In this document: positions 17,105-26,095 of the stretch, piece after piece
How the letters are laid out: each line of letters opens with the position of its first letter
How positions within the stretch are numbered: the stretch's first letter is position 1
Source of the DNA: Geobacteraceae bacterium GWC2_55_20
GTDB taxonomy: Bacteria > Desulfobacterota > Desulfuromonadia > Geobacterales > Pseudopelobacteraceae
NCBI GenBank assembly: GCA_001802125.1
Contig: MGZK01000018.1
Span: forward strand, 186-58,925
DNA: 58,740 bases
Reading direction: 5' to 3'
The notes under the pieces: generated by a model
What the model saw: the letters and a program-made list of their open reading frames with translations, nothing else
Database searches by the model: none
Told to the model about the DNA's origin: nothing
Translations under genes and position numbers: made by a program

Positions 17105-17491
17105 ATGGGCATGATTGATATAAGCAAACAGATACTGCATTGGCGAAACGGTGCGGACGAGGATTGGGCCGTGGCCAGGGAGCTGATTGGCCGGGACAAG
17201 ATCAGGCATGCCCTGTTCATTGCCCATCTTGCGCTGGAAAAAACGCTGAAGGCGCATGTTTGCCGTACTACCGGAGAGTTGGCCCCGAGAATCCACAATC
17301 TCGTGAGGTTGGCTGAAATTGCGGGATTGAAACTCTCCGAGGGGCAGGTTGACCTCTTGGCTGATGTTAACGAGTTTAATATCGAAGGACGGTATCCTGA
17401 GATGCTCATACCTCCACCCTCGAATGAGGAGGCAGCTGACTACATGGCGCGGATTTTCGAGGTACTGCGATGCTTGAACAATCTGTTCTGA
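17105..17491 (+). CDS. HEPN-domain protein (toxin-like partner of MNT)
   Basis: A protein of about 128 residues from ATG 17105. The open frame extends upstream through hairpin A, but that part has no protein-like character. Residues match PF05168-type HEPN: W-A-VARELIGRDKIRHALFIAHLALEKTLKAHV, then RIHNLVRLAEIAGL (the conserved His-x3-Leu helix), then an FNIEGRYPE segment. HEPN proteins paired with MNT are commonly RNases or RNA-binding toxins. I do not see a clear R-X4-6-H RNase motif, so its activity is open. It overlaps the MNT gene by 22 bases. Confidence 0.8.
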   Translation: MGMIDISKQILHWRNGADEDWAVARELIGRDKIRHALFIAHLALEKTLKAHVCRTTGELAPRIHNLVRLAEIAGLKLSEGQVDLLADVNEFNIEGRYPEMLIPPPSNEEAADYMARIFEVLRCLNNLF

Positions 17492-17796
17492 CATCCGTAA
17501 AAAACTATCTCGCAGCTCTCTCGTTGCGGGGCATCACGGTCGAACGCGCGGTGGTTTTCGGCTCACGGGCCAGGGGCCGTGCCGATGAATGGAGCGATAT
17601 TGATCTTTTGATCATCTCACCCCAGTTCGACGACATGAAAGACAGGAGCATCATTAACCTCCTGTGGCGGGTCGCCGCCCGGACCGACAGCCGGATTGAG
17701 CCGATTCCATGCGGTTCCATACAATGGCTGAATGATGATTCCAGCGCGATTATCGAGATTGCCCGGAGGGAAGGAGAAGTTTTAATGGCGGCATGA
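17470..17796 (+). CDS. minimal nucleotidyltransferase (MNT-domain antitoxin-like)
   Basis: A 108-residue Pol-beta-type nucleotidyltransferase: FGSRARGRADEWSDIDLLI carries the G-S-X(10)-D-X-D catalytic signature with both Asp present, and RIEPIPCG may hold the third acidic position. In HEPN-MNT systems studied elsewhere the MNT partner neutralises HEPN by adding AMP; here this is inferred from pairing only. Starts inside the HEPN gene with a 22-base overlap. It ends before hairpin B. Confidence 0.82.
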   Translation: MLEQSVLTSVKNYLAALSLRGITVERAVVFGSRARGRADEWSDIDLLIISPQFDDMKDRSIINLLWRVAARTDSRIEPIPCGSIQWLNDDSSAIIEIARREGEVLMAA

Positions 17797-17877
17797 GTCG
17801 CTGTAGATTTGGCGCGCCTTTCCCATCCCGTTATTAAACTGTTGTACTCCTTGTAGCCGTCAACAAATTTTCATGTA

Positions 17878-17913
17878 ACAAATGCCCTCTCACGTTCAGG
17901 AGAGGGCATTTGT
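17878..17913 (+). repeat. hairpin B, right copy of the pair flanking HEPN-MNT
   Basis: ACAAATGCCCTCTC (17878-17891) and GAGAGGGCATTTGT (17900-17913) make a perfect 14-bp stem with loop ACGTTCAG. It differs from hairpin A by a compensated base pair (A-T changed to T-A) and one loop base, so the fold rather than the sequence appears conserved. It can act as the terminator of the HEPN-MNT pair. Confidence 0.75.
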
Positions 17914-17960
17914 TTACCCTGTGATTTTATTAACAGCCATCTCCCAGTTACAATCAGAGT

Positions 17961-18150
17961 TGTCCGGTTTGGTCTTTGCATTTTGCCTCCCCTCCCTTGC
18001 CTAGAGGCACCTACTTTTGGGGACGGGAGGGGATTGAGGGGTGGGTGAAGCTGCCGGCAGTATCAAATATGGCAAATTCCCCCACCCCCTAACCCCCTCC
18101 CGCAAGGAGAGGGGGGACTTTTAAGACAACTGCATTAACCAAACCGGACA
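17961..18150. repeat. MITE-like inverted-repeat element, copy 2 (right of HEPN-MNT, touching copA)
   Basis: TGTCCGGTTTGGT (17961-17973) and ACCAAACCGGACA (18138-18150) are perfect 13-base inverted ends, and the similarity continues outward imperfectly (GTTACAATCAG on the left, CTGAGTTACAA on the right). The interior holds two C/G-rich tracts able to form hairpins, as in copy 1. The right outer end (CTGCTGAGTTACAA, 18151-18164) resembles the right end of copy 1 and contains the copA stop codon. No coding capacity; it fills the gap 17914-18158. Confidence 0.65.
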
Positions 18151-18158
18151 CTGCTGAG

Positions 18159-20579
18159 TTACAATTGCTTTTCCACCCTCTTCAGCATGATCGAATTCAG
18201 CACCACCGAAACCGATGAAAAAGCCATTGCCAGCCCGGCGTATTCCGGTCTGAGGGTGATGCCGTAGCCTGACAGCAGTCCGGCCGCAACCGGGATGCCG
18301 AGAATGTTGTAGAACAGCGCCCAGAACAGGTTCTGCTTGACTTTGGTGAGGGTGGCCCGCCCGATCTTGATCGCCCGCACCACGTCCAGCAGGTCATCAC
18401 GCATCAAGACGATGTCGCCGGTCTCCTTGGCCACGTCGGTGCCGCCGCCGATGGCGATGCCGATGTCGGCCAGGGCCAGGGCCGGAGCGTCGTTGATGCC
18501 ATCGCCGGCCATACCGGTGATCAGGCCGCGCCCCTGGTATTCCCTGACGATCTCCTGCTTGCGCCCCGGCAGCACTTCCGCCTCGAAACTGTCCACGCCG
18601 GCCTGCTTCGCCACTACCGCGGCCACATCGGCATGGTCGCCGGTGATCATGCAGGTCTTGATGCCGATAGCACGCAATTCGGCCACGGCGTCGGCCGAGC
18701 CGGGCTTGAGCGTGTCGGCGAAGGCGGCCACACCCACCAGCGCTTTGCCGGCAGCCACGTATACCAGCGATTTTCCGGCCGCTGTCAAACTGGCCACCTT
18801 TTTTGCCAGCGGCGCCAGATCGATGCCATCTTCCTGCATCAGCCGCTCGTTGCCGACCGCCAGGCGGTAGCCGCCATAGGAGCAGGTGATGCCGTAGCCG
18901 CCCCGCTCATCGAAATCAATCGCCTCACCCGGCTCGATGCCGGCTTCGCGCGCCGCTGCCAGCGCCGCCTGGGCCAGCGGATGGGTGGAATAGGCTTCGG
19001 CGGTGGCCAGACACTCCAGCAGCTTTTCCGGATCAACGTGGCGGGACACCGGGACCAGGTCGGTCATCTCTGGCGTCCCCCTGGTCAGGGTACCGGTCTT
19101 GTCCAGCAGCAGCACCTGCAGCCCCGAGATGATCTCCAGCGCCGAACCCTTCTTGACCAGTATCCCCCGCTTCAGCGCTATGCCACTGCCGACCATGATC
19201 GCGGTCGGCGTGGCCAGCCCCATGGCGCAGGGGCAGGCGATCACCACCACGGCAATGGCAAAGCGGAAGGCGGTCAGGAAGTCGCTGGAGAGCAGGTTGA
19301 ACCAGACCAGGAATGTGGCTGCCGCCATCAGCAGCACTAACGGCACGAACCAGGCCGAAACCGCGTCAGCAAAACGCTGAATCGGCGCCTTGTCCCCCTG
19401 CGCTTCCCGCACCATCTTGACAATCTGGGCCAGCAGGGTGGCCTCGCCGATACGGGTGGCGCGAATCCGCATCATGCCATTGGTGCTGATGGTGGAACCG
19501 GTGACGCTGTCGCCCGGTTTTTTAAATACCGGCAGCGATTCACCGGTGACCATGCTCTCGTCAACCGCGCCGCCGCCATCCACTACCTCGCCATCAACCG
19601 GCACAGTGTCGCCGGCCCGCACCAGCACTACATCGCCGACCCGCACCACCGAGGCCGGCACCTCTTTCTCGCCGGTTTCGGTCACTAGGATGGCCTTGTC
19701 GGCCTGCAGGTGCAGCAGGCTCTTGAGCGCCTCGCCCGCTTTGCCCCGGGCCCGCGCCTCAAGGTATTTGCCCAGCCTGATGAAGGCGATCAGCATGGCC
19801 GAAGTCTCGAAAAAAACCGCGCTGTGGGCGCCCAGCAGCCCGAAGTAGGCCGCCAGCGAGTAGAAATAGGCCGCGGAAGTGCCCAGCGCCACCAGCACGT
19901 CCATGTTGGTCGTGCCATTTTTGAGCGCGCTCCAGGCGCCGCGGTAGAAGACCAGGCCGGCCGAGAACTGCAGCGCGGTGGCCAGCAGCAGATTCAGCTG
20001 CATCACGGCCCGATTGGAGTGCATGCCCATGGTCAGCATGATCGGCAGGGCGGCAACCAGCGATATGATCAGCCAGTTGCGCTGCGAGCGCAACGCATCA
20101 TCCACGGCGGCTTCGGATTCGCGCAGCTCGACCGGCGTGTAACCGGCGGCATGGACAATCGCAAGGATATCGGACTGGGTCAGCTTTTGCGGATCAAAAC
20201 GGACAAAACCGGTTTCGGCGGCCAGATTGACGATGGCGGTAGTAATGGCTGGGTTTTCCAGCAGTTTGCTTTCCAGGGTGTTTACGCACGAGGCGCAGTG
20301 CAGGCCGCGCACACCGAATGTAAGCTCCCCGGGCGGTTCGGGACGTCTGATGCCGTAACCCAGCTCTTCCACTCTCCGTGTGACCTCATCCCCGGTTATG
20401 ATGGTTTCATCAAGGCTGACAGTCAGCTCTTCGGTGGCAAAGTTGACAACCGCGCTCCGCACTCCTTCCAGCAGCTTGATCTCTTTTTCGATTCGTGCGG
20501 CACAATTGGCGCAGGACATGCCGGTAACTGAATAGGTTTCTTTTGTCGCAGCAGGATCAGTGGTGTTTGAAGTCGCCAT
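18159..20579 (-). CDS. copA: copper-translocating P1B-type ATPase
   Basis: An 806-residue protein with two N-terminal metal-binding domains (GMSCANC with Cys23/26 and GLHCASC with Cys95/98), eight membrane helices, the CPC motif in VVIACPCAMGLATPTA, the phosphorylation site DKTGTLT and MAGDGINDAPAL. These define a Cu+-exporting ATPase that moves copper out of the cytosol. Its start lies 23 bases inside the AI-2E family gene, so both are one transcript. The stop codon lies within the outer end of repeat copy 2. A CueR-like regulator is not seen here. Confidence 0.93.
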   Translation of the reverse strand: MATSNTTDPAATKETYSVTGMSCANCAARIEKEIKLLEGVRSAVVNFATEELTVSLDETIITGDEVTRRVEELGYGIRRPEPPGELTFGVRGLHCASCVNTLESKLLENPAITTAIVNLAAETGFVRFDPQKLTQSDILAIVHAAGYTPVELRESEAAVDDALRSQRNWLIISLVAALPIMLTMGMHSNRAVMQLNLLLATALQFSAGLVFYRGAWSALKNGTTNMDVLVALGTSAAYFYSLAAYFGLLGAHSAVFFETSAMLIAFIRLGKYLEARARGKAGEALKSLLHLQADKAILVTETGEKEVPASVVRVGDVVLVRAGDTVPVDGEVVDGGGAVDESMVTGESLPVFKKPGDSVTGSTISTNGMMRIRATRIGEATLLAQIVKMVREAQGDKAPIQRFADAVSAWFVPLVLLMAAATFLVWFNLLSSDFLTAFRFAIAVVVIACPCAMGLATPTAIMVGSGIALKRGILVKKGSALEIISGLQVLLLDKTGTLTRGTPEMTDLVPVSRHVDPEKLLECLATAEAYSTHPLAQAALAAAREAGIEPGEAIDFDERGGYGITCSYGGYRLAVGNERLMQEDGIDLAPLAKKVASLTAAGKSLVYVAAGKALVGVAAFADTLKPGSADAVAELRAIGIKTCMITGDHADVAAVVAKQAGVDSFEAEVLPGRKQEIVREYQGRGLITGMAGDGINDAPALALADIGIAIGGGTDVAKETGDIVLMRDDLLDVVRAIKIGRATLTKVKQNLFWALFYNILGIPVAAGLLSGYGITLRPEYAGLAMAFSSVSVVLNSIMLKRVEKQL

Positions 20580-21618
20580 GGACGAAGTGCCCCCATGTTA
20601 TTTTGATGGCGGATGCGATCGGAAGCGCCAGCAGGATGCCCCAGAACCCCAGAGTCTCACCCAGGGCCATGACCATGATGATCGTTATCAGCGGGTTGAG
20701 ATTCATCGCCTCCTTGAAGACCAGCGGCTTGATGATGTACCCCTCGAAGAAGTAGATCAGGGCGAAGGCGATGCCGGTCTGGCCAAGCACGTCTATCGAC
20801 TGGTATTTGAACCAGGCGAAGAACAGCGCCGGCAGAGTGGCGAGCAGCACGCCGATGAACGGCAGTATTGAAGCGGCGCCGGCGAATAATCCGCAAAAGA
20901 TGGGGTGCGGAATATCGATAATGAAGAGCGCGACAATCGCCAGTATCGCGACTATGATCGAAACCACTACCTGGCCGCGCAGGTATCCGCCGATGCTGCT
21001 GTTGACCTCTTCACCGATGCCGAGGATTAGCTCGCGCCGATGCTCCGGAATCCAGGACGAGATGGTGTCTTTCACGGTCTGCTTGTAGTAGAGCATGAAG
21101 AAAACCAGGATCGGGGAAAGGACAATATTGAACAGGTTAAAAAAGATGCTGGTTCCGAAACCGTAAAACCAGTTGCCGGTCTTTTCCGCGGCGGTATCCA
21201 CCTTGCCGGTGGCCTTTTCGATCAGCCAGTCGATCTCCTCGGAGCCGTAGCGGTCCGGAAGGCGCGCTTTCCATTCCAGTGCCAGCTGTTTGATCTTCTG
21301 GATATAGAGCGGCAGGTCGCGGATGAAGGCGTTCCAGTTTATCGTAATCGCCGGTACGATGAAGGTGAGGAAGAAGACCGTCAGTATGCCCAGGATCACA
21401 TACAGAAGCGCCAGGGCGTAGATGCGTTTGATCCCGTTGTTTTCTGCGCGCACCAGAAACGGGTCCAGCAGGTAGGCGATCACCCAGGAGAGCAGGAAAC
21501 AGGAGATCGTATGCTGCAGGGCATAGCCGATGACAGCCAGCAGGCAGAACGTAAGGATGACGGCAATGAATTTGCCGTAGTCGTTACGCGGCAGATGGCT
21601 GTGGTGTTCGTGCCCCAT
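20557..21618 (-). CDS. AI-2E family (PerM-like) transporter
   Basis: A 353-residue membrane protein with the family layout: two N-terminal helices, a central segment SIGGYLRGQVVVSIIVAILA, a helical pair near GLFAGAASILPFIGVLLATLP, and a C-terminal GETLGFWGILLALPIASAIKI. The N-terminus is His-rich (MGHEHHSHLP), which could bind metal and may fit its pairing with copA, but such a tail alone proves nothing. GGAGG precedes the ATG. The transported substrate is unknown. Confidence 0.85.
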   Translation of the reverse strand: MGHEHHSHLPRNDYGKFIAVILTFCLLAVIGYALQHTISCFLLSWVIAYLLDPFLVRAENNGIKRIYALALLYVILGILTVFFLTFIVPAITINWNAFIRDLPLYIQKIKQLALEWKARLPDRYGSEEIDWLIEKATGKVDTAAEKTGNWFYGFGTSIFFNLFNIVLSPILVFFMLYYKQTVKDTISSWIPEHRRELILGIGEEVNSSIGGYLRGQVVVSIIVAILAIVALFIIDIPHPIFCGLFAGAASILPFIGVLLATLPALFFAWFKYQSIDVLGQTGIAFALIYFFEGYIIKPLVFKEAMNLNPLITIIMVMALGETLGFWGILLALPIASAIKITWGHFVHGDFKHH

Positions 21619-21626
21619 TTCCCCTC

Positions 21627-22082
21627 CTAGGGGTGCGTCAGGCCCTGGGTAGTCCTGTCAACGGTAAAGAGGTTGTTTTCTTCCAGCCAGACTTTCAGCC
21701 TGCTGGAGAGGAACTGGTCTTTCAACAGCAGCAGGCGCTCTTCCTCTTCCGGATAGAACGAGAGGATATCTTCCGTTTTGCCGTAGGGTTTTTTACCGGC
21801 CAGAGAAGCGCCCAGAAGATTTTTCAGGCTGGGGTCTGTGATGGATGAAATAAAACCGGACATGATCTGGCGTTCGGTGTGATAGTCAAAAAGAGGAATC
21901 TCGAGAAAACGCCCGCTATTTTTATCCAGCTGCAGTTGAAATTCAACGTCATTCTCGAAGTCGGATACGGAAAAGATCTCTCCTGTGAATCGGTCAAGGA
22001 AATAGATCCTGTCAGCTTCTCCGTTGGTGAAAGCGGAAAGCAGATCCTCCCAGGATATTTCTACGCTGTGTACACCGGCCAT
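21627..22082 (-). CDS. UPF0158 family protein
   Basis: A protein of about 151 residues. VEISWEDLLSAFTN, YFLDRFTGEIFSVSDF and FIDYH-like LFDYHTERQIMSGFISS fit the UPF0158 pattern. The start is placed at ATG 22082 because GGAG lies 6 bases upstream; the frame is open further but without a start signal. It ends 8 bases before the AI-2E gene start, so it likely leads that operon. Function unknown. Confidence 0.75.
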   Translation of the reverse strand: MAGVHSVEISWEDLLSAFTNGEADRIYFLDRFTGEIFSVSDFENDVEFQLQLDKNSGRFLEIPLFDYHTERQIMSGFISSITDPSLKNLLGASLAGKKPYGKTEDILSFYPEEEERLLLLKDQFLSSRLKVWLEENNLFTVDRTTQGLTHP

Positions 22083-22142
22083 TACGTTCTCCATTTTTCT
22101 TCTTGTTGACTTTTTGTGGTTTGTCGAAGCACAATCCGCTCC

Positions 22143-22886
22143 ATGCGATCCATTTTTCTGGCCGATGCCCATTTGAAAGCGCCGACCGACGACAACTACC
22201 TGCTGATGCAAAGTTTCCTGCATGAACTGGAGGGTAAGACCGATACCCTCTACATCATGGGAGACCTGTTTGACTTCTGGGTCGGATTCCCGTCAAACCC
22301 GTTCCGGCAGTTCGACAATGTGCTTGACTCACTGGAGCGGCTGGTTTCCAGCGGCTGCCGCCTGGTGTATTTCGAAGGAAATCACGACTTCCACCTGGGC
22401 GAGGTCTTTTCCAGACGTTTACGAGCCGAAATCCACAGTGGCCCCGCAACGGTTACCGTGCAGGGCAAACGACTCTATCTCTGTCATGGCGATCAGATCA
22501 ACAAAAATGATCGTTACTATCGCCTGCTGCGCCGGATACTCCGTTCCAGCGTGATTGCCTCAAGTGTCGGCTGTTTCCCGCCGGCATGGGCGTTAAAGGT
22601 GAAAAAACGTCTGCAAAGGCGCAGCCAGGCCGGTTATCAGGTCAAAAAGGCCCGTTGGGACTACCGGAAAATTCTGCTTGATTTTGCCCGGCAGATACAA
22701 AGGCAGGGTTGCGACGGTCTGGTTGCCGGGCATTTCCACCTGGCCCTGCTGGAAAAGCTGGACGGCAAGCCATTTACACTGCTTTCACTGGGAGACTGGA
22801 TGGGACAATACACCTACGGTGAAATGGTGGACGGTGAACTGCGCCTGATGGCCTATTCCCCATGTAATCCCCGCCAGCGGACCTGA
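22143..22886 (+). CDS. lpxH: LpxH-type UDP-2,3-diacylglucosamine hydrolase / calcineurin-like phosphoesterase
   Basis: A protein of about 247 residues. It has the calcineurin-like metal-binding motifs in order: IFLADAHL (D-x-H), YIMGDLFDFW (GD), YFEGNHDFHLG (GNHD), LCHGDQIN (HGD) and VAGHFHL (GHxH). LpxH removes UMP from UDP-2,3-diacyl-GlcN in lipid A synthesis. The layout and the FWVG segment favour LpxH over a generic phosphoesterase. The ATG at 22143 is preferred to an in-frame GTG at 22116 because the protein then starts two residues before the first motif. Confidence 0.82.
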   Translation: MRSIFLADAHLKAPTDDNYLLMQSFLHELEGKTDTLYIMGDLFDFWVGFPSNPFRQFDNVLDSLERLVSSGCRLVYFEGNHDFHLGEVFSRRLRAEIHSGPATVTVQGKRLYLCHGDQINKNDRYYRLLRRILRSSVIASSVGCFPPAWALKVKKRLQRRSQAGYQVKKARWDYRKILLDFARQIQRQGCDGLVAGHFHLALLEKLDGKPFTLLSLGDWMGQYTYGEMVDGELRLMAYSPCNPRQRT

Positions 22887-22894
22887 GCAATCGC

Positions 22895-24283
22895 CTACTT
22901 TTCGAAAAACTCCTCCAAAGCCTGCTGGCCGACCTGTGATGCCTTGATCTTCCATTTATCAGGATTTATTACCAGCGCCACCAGCGCAATGCGCGGGTTC
23001 TGCAGTGGAGCAAAAGCCGCGAACCACGAATAGTGACCTTTGGGGTCGTCACCGTTGATCGATCCGGTTTTTGCCGCTATCGACACATCCAGGAGCAGTC
23101 GCCCGCGACGGTCGTGAAACGCTCTACGCGAGGTTCCGGTCAGTACCGTGCTCGAAAGCATCCGCGTCAGCGAGGATGCCGTTTCAGGAGTGACCAACCG
23201 GCGCATCTCCCTGGGTTCAAAGACTTCCTTCTGTCGCCCCTTGTCATCAGTTACGCTGCTGGTAAGAGTTGGAGCCATCATCCTCCCACCGTTGGCGATG
23301 GCCGACATGATGACAGCGGCATGCAGCGGAGATATTTTCACATCGTGGTCCAGCCCGGCTCCCATCAGCATCAGGTCATTATTGCTTTGCGGCTCGGATG
23401 CCTGGCTCGGTTTGGCGGGGATTCCGGGGAACAGCTCCTGGTTGAATCCAAAGCGCGACACGCTTTCCATCACCGATGTTTTACCGGCAATGTCGGAAGC
23501 GATTCGTCCATAGACCGGATTGATTGATTTTCCCATGGCATAGGTGACATCCAACCGGTTGTTTTTACCACGCGGGCTGATTTCCCAATATCGCGGAGTT
23601 TCGGAAGTGGATCCTCCGCGAAATTCCACCACGGAATCGGGAGTAATTTTACGGCTCTCCAGGGCCGCCGAGGCCGTAATGATCTTGAAGAGGGAGGCCA
23701 TCGGGTACAAACCGTAGGCCGAACTCTTTGTCCAGGACGGATCCACCGACGAATAGGATGTCATGCCCAGAATCCGCCCGGTAGCCGGCTCTATTGCCAC
23801 AAAAACCCCATAGGGCACCTGGTTTTTGGCCAGGAAGTCATGCACCTTTTTTTGCAATCCCCCCTGCACCGTATAATTCAACAGCAGGCCTTCGGATGTT
23901 CTCGCAGTCAGCTGGTCACCGTTCATCTCGGCATTTTCGAGCAGGCTGCCGGCAAGCGCAAACGTACTTTGGCCCCTCGGCTGTTTGGCCGCCTCGACCG
24001 GCTTTGGCGTCGACTCAGTCAGTGATGTGAACCATCCGCCGATATGTTGCAGGGGAGCTTTAGAATGCCGCAGGGTTGCAAGGCAAACCGGTGTCAGCGC
24101 AAGAACCACGGCCAGAAAGATCAGCGTGAGCTTGAGTTTCTGGAGCTGCTTGCCAACCGGAAACGGCAGACGGAACCTTTTGGTTTCGAAGTTAGAATTC
24201 AGTCGTTTGTTGCGGTTGCCTGTGCTGAAAGGTTTGAAGTTTGGAAAGCGACTTTTCTGTGATAAGTTTTTTAGATCCTGCAT
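22895..24283 (-). CDS. penicillin-binding transpeptidase-domain protein
   Basis: A 462-residue protein with a cytosolic basic N-terminus, one membrane helix (LTLIFLAVVLALTPVCLATL) and a periplasmic transpeptidase domain. The active-site motifs are MASLFK (SxxK, near 195), KSINPVY (SxN, near 250) and AAKTGSI (KTG, near 415). It has no glycosyltransferase domain, so it is a single-domain class B-like transpeptidase. It converges with lpxH with an 8-base gap. Whether it acts in division, elongation or spore-like processes cannot be said. Confidence 0.82.
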   Translation of the reverse strand: MQDLKNLSQKSRFPNFKPFSTGNRNKRLNSNFETKRFRLPFPVGKQLQKLKLTLIFLAVVLALTPVCLATLRHSKAPLQHIGGWFTSLTESTPKPVEAAKQPRGQSTFALAGSLLENAEMNGDQLTARTSEGLLLNYTVQGGLQKKVHDFLAKNQVPYGVFVAIEPATGRILGMTSYSSVDPSWTKSSAYGLYPMASLFKIITASAALESRKITPDSVVEFRGGSTSETPRYWEISPRGKNNRLDVTYAMGKSINPVYGRIASDIAGKTSVMESVSRFGFNQELFPGIPAKPSQASEPQSNNDLMLMGAGLDHDVKISPLHAAVIMSAIANGGRMMAPTLTSSVTDDKGRQKEVFEPREMRRLVTPETASSLTRMLSSTVLTGTSRRAFHDRRGRLLLDVSIAAKTGSINGDDPKGHYSWFAAFAPLQNPRIALVALVINPDKWKIKASQVGQQALEEFFEK

Positions 24284-24357
24284 GTCATCCCGGAATGTGT
24301 TTAGTGGGTGAACTATACCGTCAAGAGCTGATTTTTGTCAACGGGCCAGACCTGCAA

Positions 24358-25386
24358 TTAGAATGTGTTTATACGATTAATGAAAGCGATCAGCAACCCG
24401 TAGTGGTGGTGGTCAAACAACATCGAAATCCTGGGCAGTTCGGCAAGATCAGGTTCGTCAATCTCCTCGGGATATGCCTCGCAGCAGTGTATCTTGTCTC
24501 CGTTTTTGATCAGTTCCGAAAATTCATCCGATAGAGTCGCAATCTGCTCAACCGAGAGTTTTTTTGTCAATCGGATCACCAGCCGGTTTTCTATGAAGCG
24601 CAGCGAGTGGTAATTCCGGTAGAAGGTGTTGATGACCTCCAACGCTTCCTGTTCATCCTTGGTGATCGTGAACAGCGAGAAGTCTTCACCGGAGATAAAA
24701 CCCTTGACCAGCAGGCTCTGCTTTACGAAATCAAAAAACTGCTCCCAGTAACCGTCTCGATCGTCCATGAGGATCAACGGCTTGGGCGATGTTTTTCCGG
24801 TCTGGATCAGCGTGAAAACCTCCATCGCCTCATCCAGGGTTCCGAAACCGCCCGGAAAGACCACAATGGCGTCGGACTCTTTCACAAAGGCAACCTTGCG
24901 GTTGAAAAAGTACTTGTATGTGACCAGGCGTGGATTGCGGTACATGACCGGATTAGGCTTCTGCTCGAACGGCAGCCTGATGTTGACGGCAAAGGAGTTT
25001 TCACTGCCGGCGCCTTCATTACCTGCCTGCATGATTCCGGGGCCACCTCCGGTAATTACCATGTAATCGTTCTCGGCCAGACTGCGGCTGAAGCGTATGC
25101 ATTTCCGGTACATTTCCTCATCCGGCTCGGTACGCGCGGAACCGAAAATAGTGACTTTTTTGCGGCTGCGGTAAGGACCGAAAACGCGGGCGGTGTAACG
25201 CATTTCTCTTAACGTGCGGTTGATCAGTTTAAGGTCTGCAAGATAATCGACGTCCTGCCCGATCTTCAGTGTAGAAAGTATCATTTCCTTGATGATGGCA
25301 GGATGGTGAACACCACCAGACTCTTCTATCAGGCGGTTGATGATCTGGTCTATCTGCTGGTTGGATCGGGAGAAACTTAATTCCAT
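24358..25386 (-). CDS. LOG-family protein (TIGR00730-like Rossmann fold)
   Basis: A protein of about 342 residues from ATG 25386. The LOG signature is complete: TIFGSARTEPD, VITGGGPGIMQAGNEGA and FPGGFGTLDEAMEV (PGGxGTxxE). The family includes cytokinin-type phosphoribohydrolases and nucleotide 5'-monophosphate nucleosidases. The flanking N- and C-terminal parts (about 80 and 90 residues) are longer than in LOG itself, as in the PpnN-like or Geobacter-type variants. The exact substrate is not inferable. Confidence 0.8.
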   Translation of the reverse strand: MELSFSRSNQQIDQIINRLIEESGGVHHPAIIKEMILSTLKIGQDVDYLADLKLINRTLREMRYTARVFGPYRSRKKVTIFGSARTEPDEEMYRKCIRFSRSLAENDYMVITGGGPGIMQAGNEGAGSENSFAVNIRLPFEQKPNPVMYRNPRLVTYKYFFNRKVAFVKESDAIVVFPGGFGTLDEAMEVFTLIQTGKTSPKPLILMDDRDGYWEQFFDFVKQSLLVKGFISGEDFSLFTITKDEQEALEVINTFYRNYHSLRFIENRLVIRLTKKLSVEQIATLSDEFSELIKNGDKIHCCEAYPEEIDEPDLAELPRISMLFDHHHYGLLIAFINRINTF

Positions 25387-25524
25387 TTTTGTGGCCTTTA
25401 TCTTTTGTTTTGACAATGCGACGGCAACGGTATCACAGTCGTCACTGTAAAGCAAACGGCTGTTAGCTCGGCTCTTCAGCGATTAAGCTTGAAACCGCGC
25501 GGCGGTTTTGATATAAAGCACCTT

Positions 25525-25540
25525 TATTTATATATAAATA
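25525..25540. repeat. 16-base AT palindrome upstream of mglB
   Basis: TATTTATATATAAATA is a perfect palindrome 43 bases before the mglB ATG. It lies in the shared control region of mglB and the LOG-family gene and could be part of the promoter or a regulator site. It may equally be a chance AT run. Confidence 0.35.
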
Positions 25541-25582
25541 TTTGAGTTATGATTACACAGACGACGGGCAAGGAGACATGGC

Positions 25583-26074
25583 ATGTCCAATCCACAACTG
25601 GTCATGTACGATGAAGAGTTCCAGGAAATCAACGATGTAATTGGGCGTTTGCTTAAAGAGGCCAATGCAAAGGTGATTTTTCTGGTCGACAAGAATGGGC
25701 AGCTCATTTCCGGAGTCGGCGAAACCGAGCGCTTTGACACCACCTCGCTCGCGTCCCTGACTGCCGGGAATATCGCAGCAACCGGCGGTCTTGCCAAACT
25801 GATCGGTGAAAAAGAGTTCTCGATACTTTTTCACGAAGGTGAAAAGGATAACCTGCATATTTCGATCGTTGGGGGCAGGGTCATCCTGGTAGTCCTGTTC
25901 GATGGGAGATCTTCACTGGGCCTCGTGCGTCTGCGAGTCAAAAAGTCATCGGAAGAGCTTTCGACTATCTTTGAAAAGCTGATGAAAAAGTCGGAGGAAC
26001 GCGAAAAACGCGGTTCATCCGAGTTTCCGTTTGCCGAGATTACCGATGATGACATCGATAACCTTTTCAGCTAA
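25583..26074 (+). CDS. mglB: MglB-like roadblock/LC7 protein
   Basis: A 163-residue roadblock/LC7-domain protein: EFQEINDVIGRLLKEANAKVIFLVDKNG, then SLASLTAGNIAATGGLAKLIGE and VVLFDGRSSLGLVRLRVKK. It is the GTPase-activating and localisation partner of MglA, which controls cell polarity and motility in Myxococcus and is conserved in Geobacter relatives. The C-terminal tail (about 30 residues, acidic) is an extra. GGAG precedes the ATG by 7 bases and mglA follows after 21 bases. Confidence 0.88.
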   Translation: MSNPQLVMYDEEFQEINDVIGRLLKEANAKVIFLVDKNGQLISGVGETERFDTTSLASLTAGNIAATGGLAKLIGEKEFSILFHEGEKDNLHISIVGGRVILVVLFDGRSSLGLVRLRVKKSSEELSTIFEKLMKKSEEREKRGSSEFPFAEITDDDIDNLFS

Positions 26075-26095
26075 TGATAACGAGGTGAGTTAACG

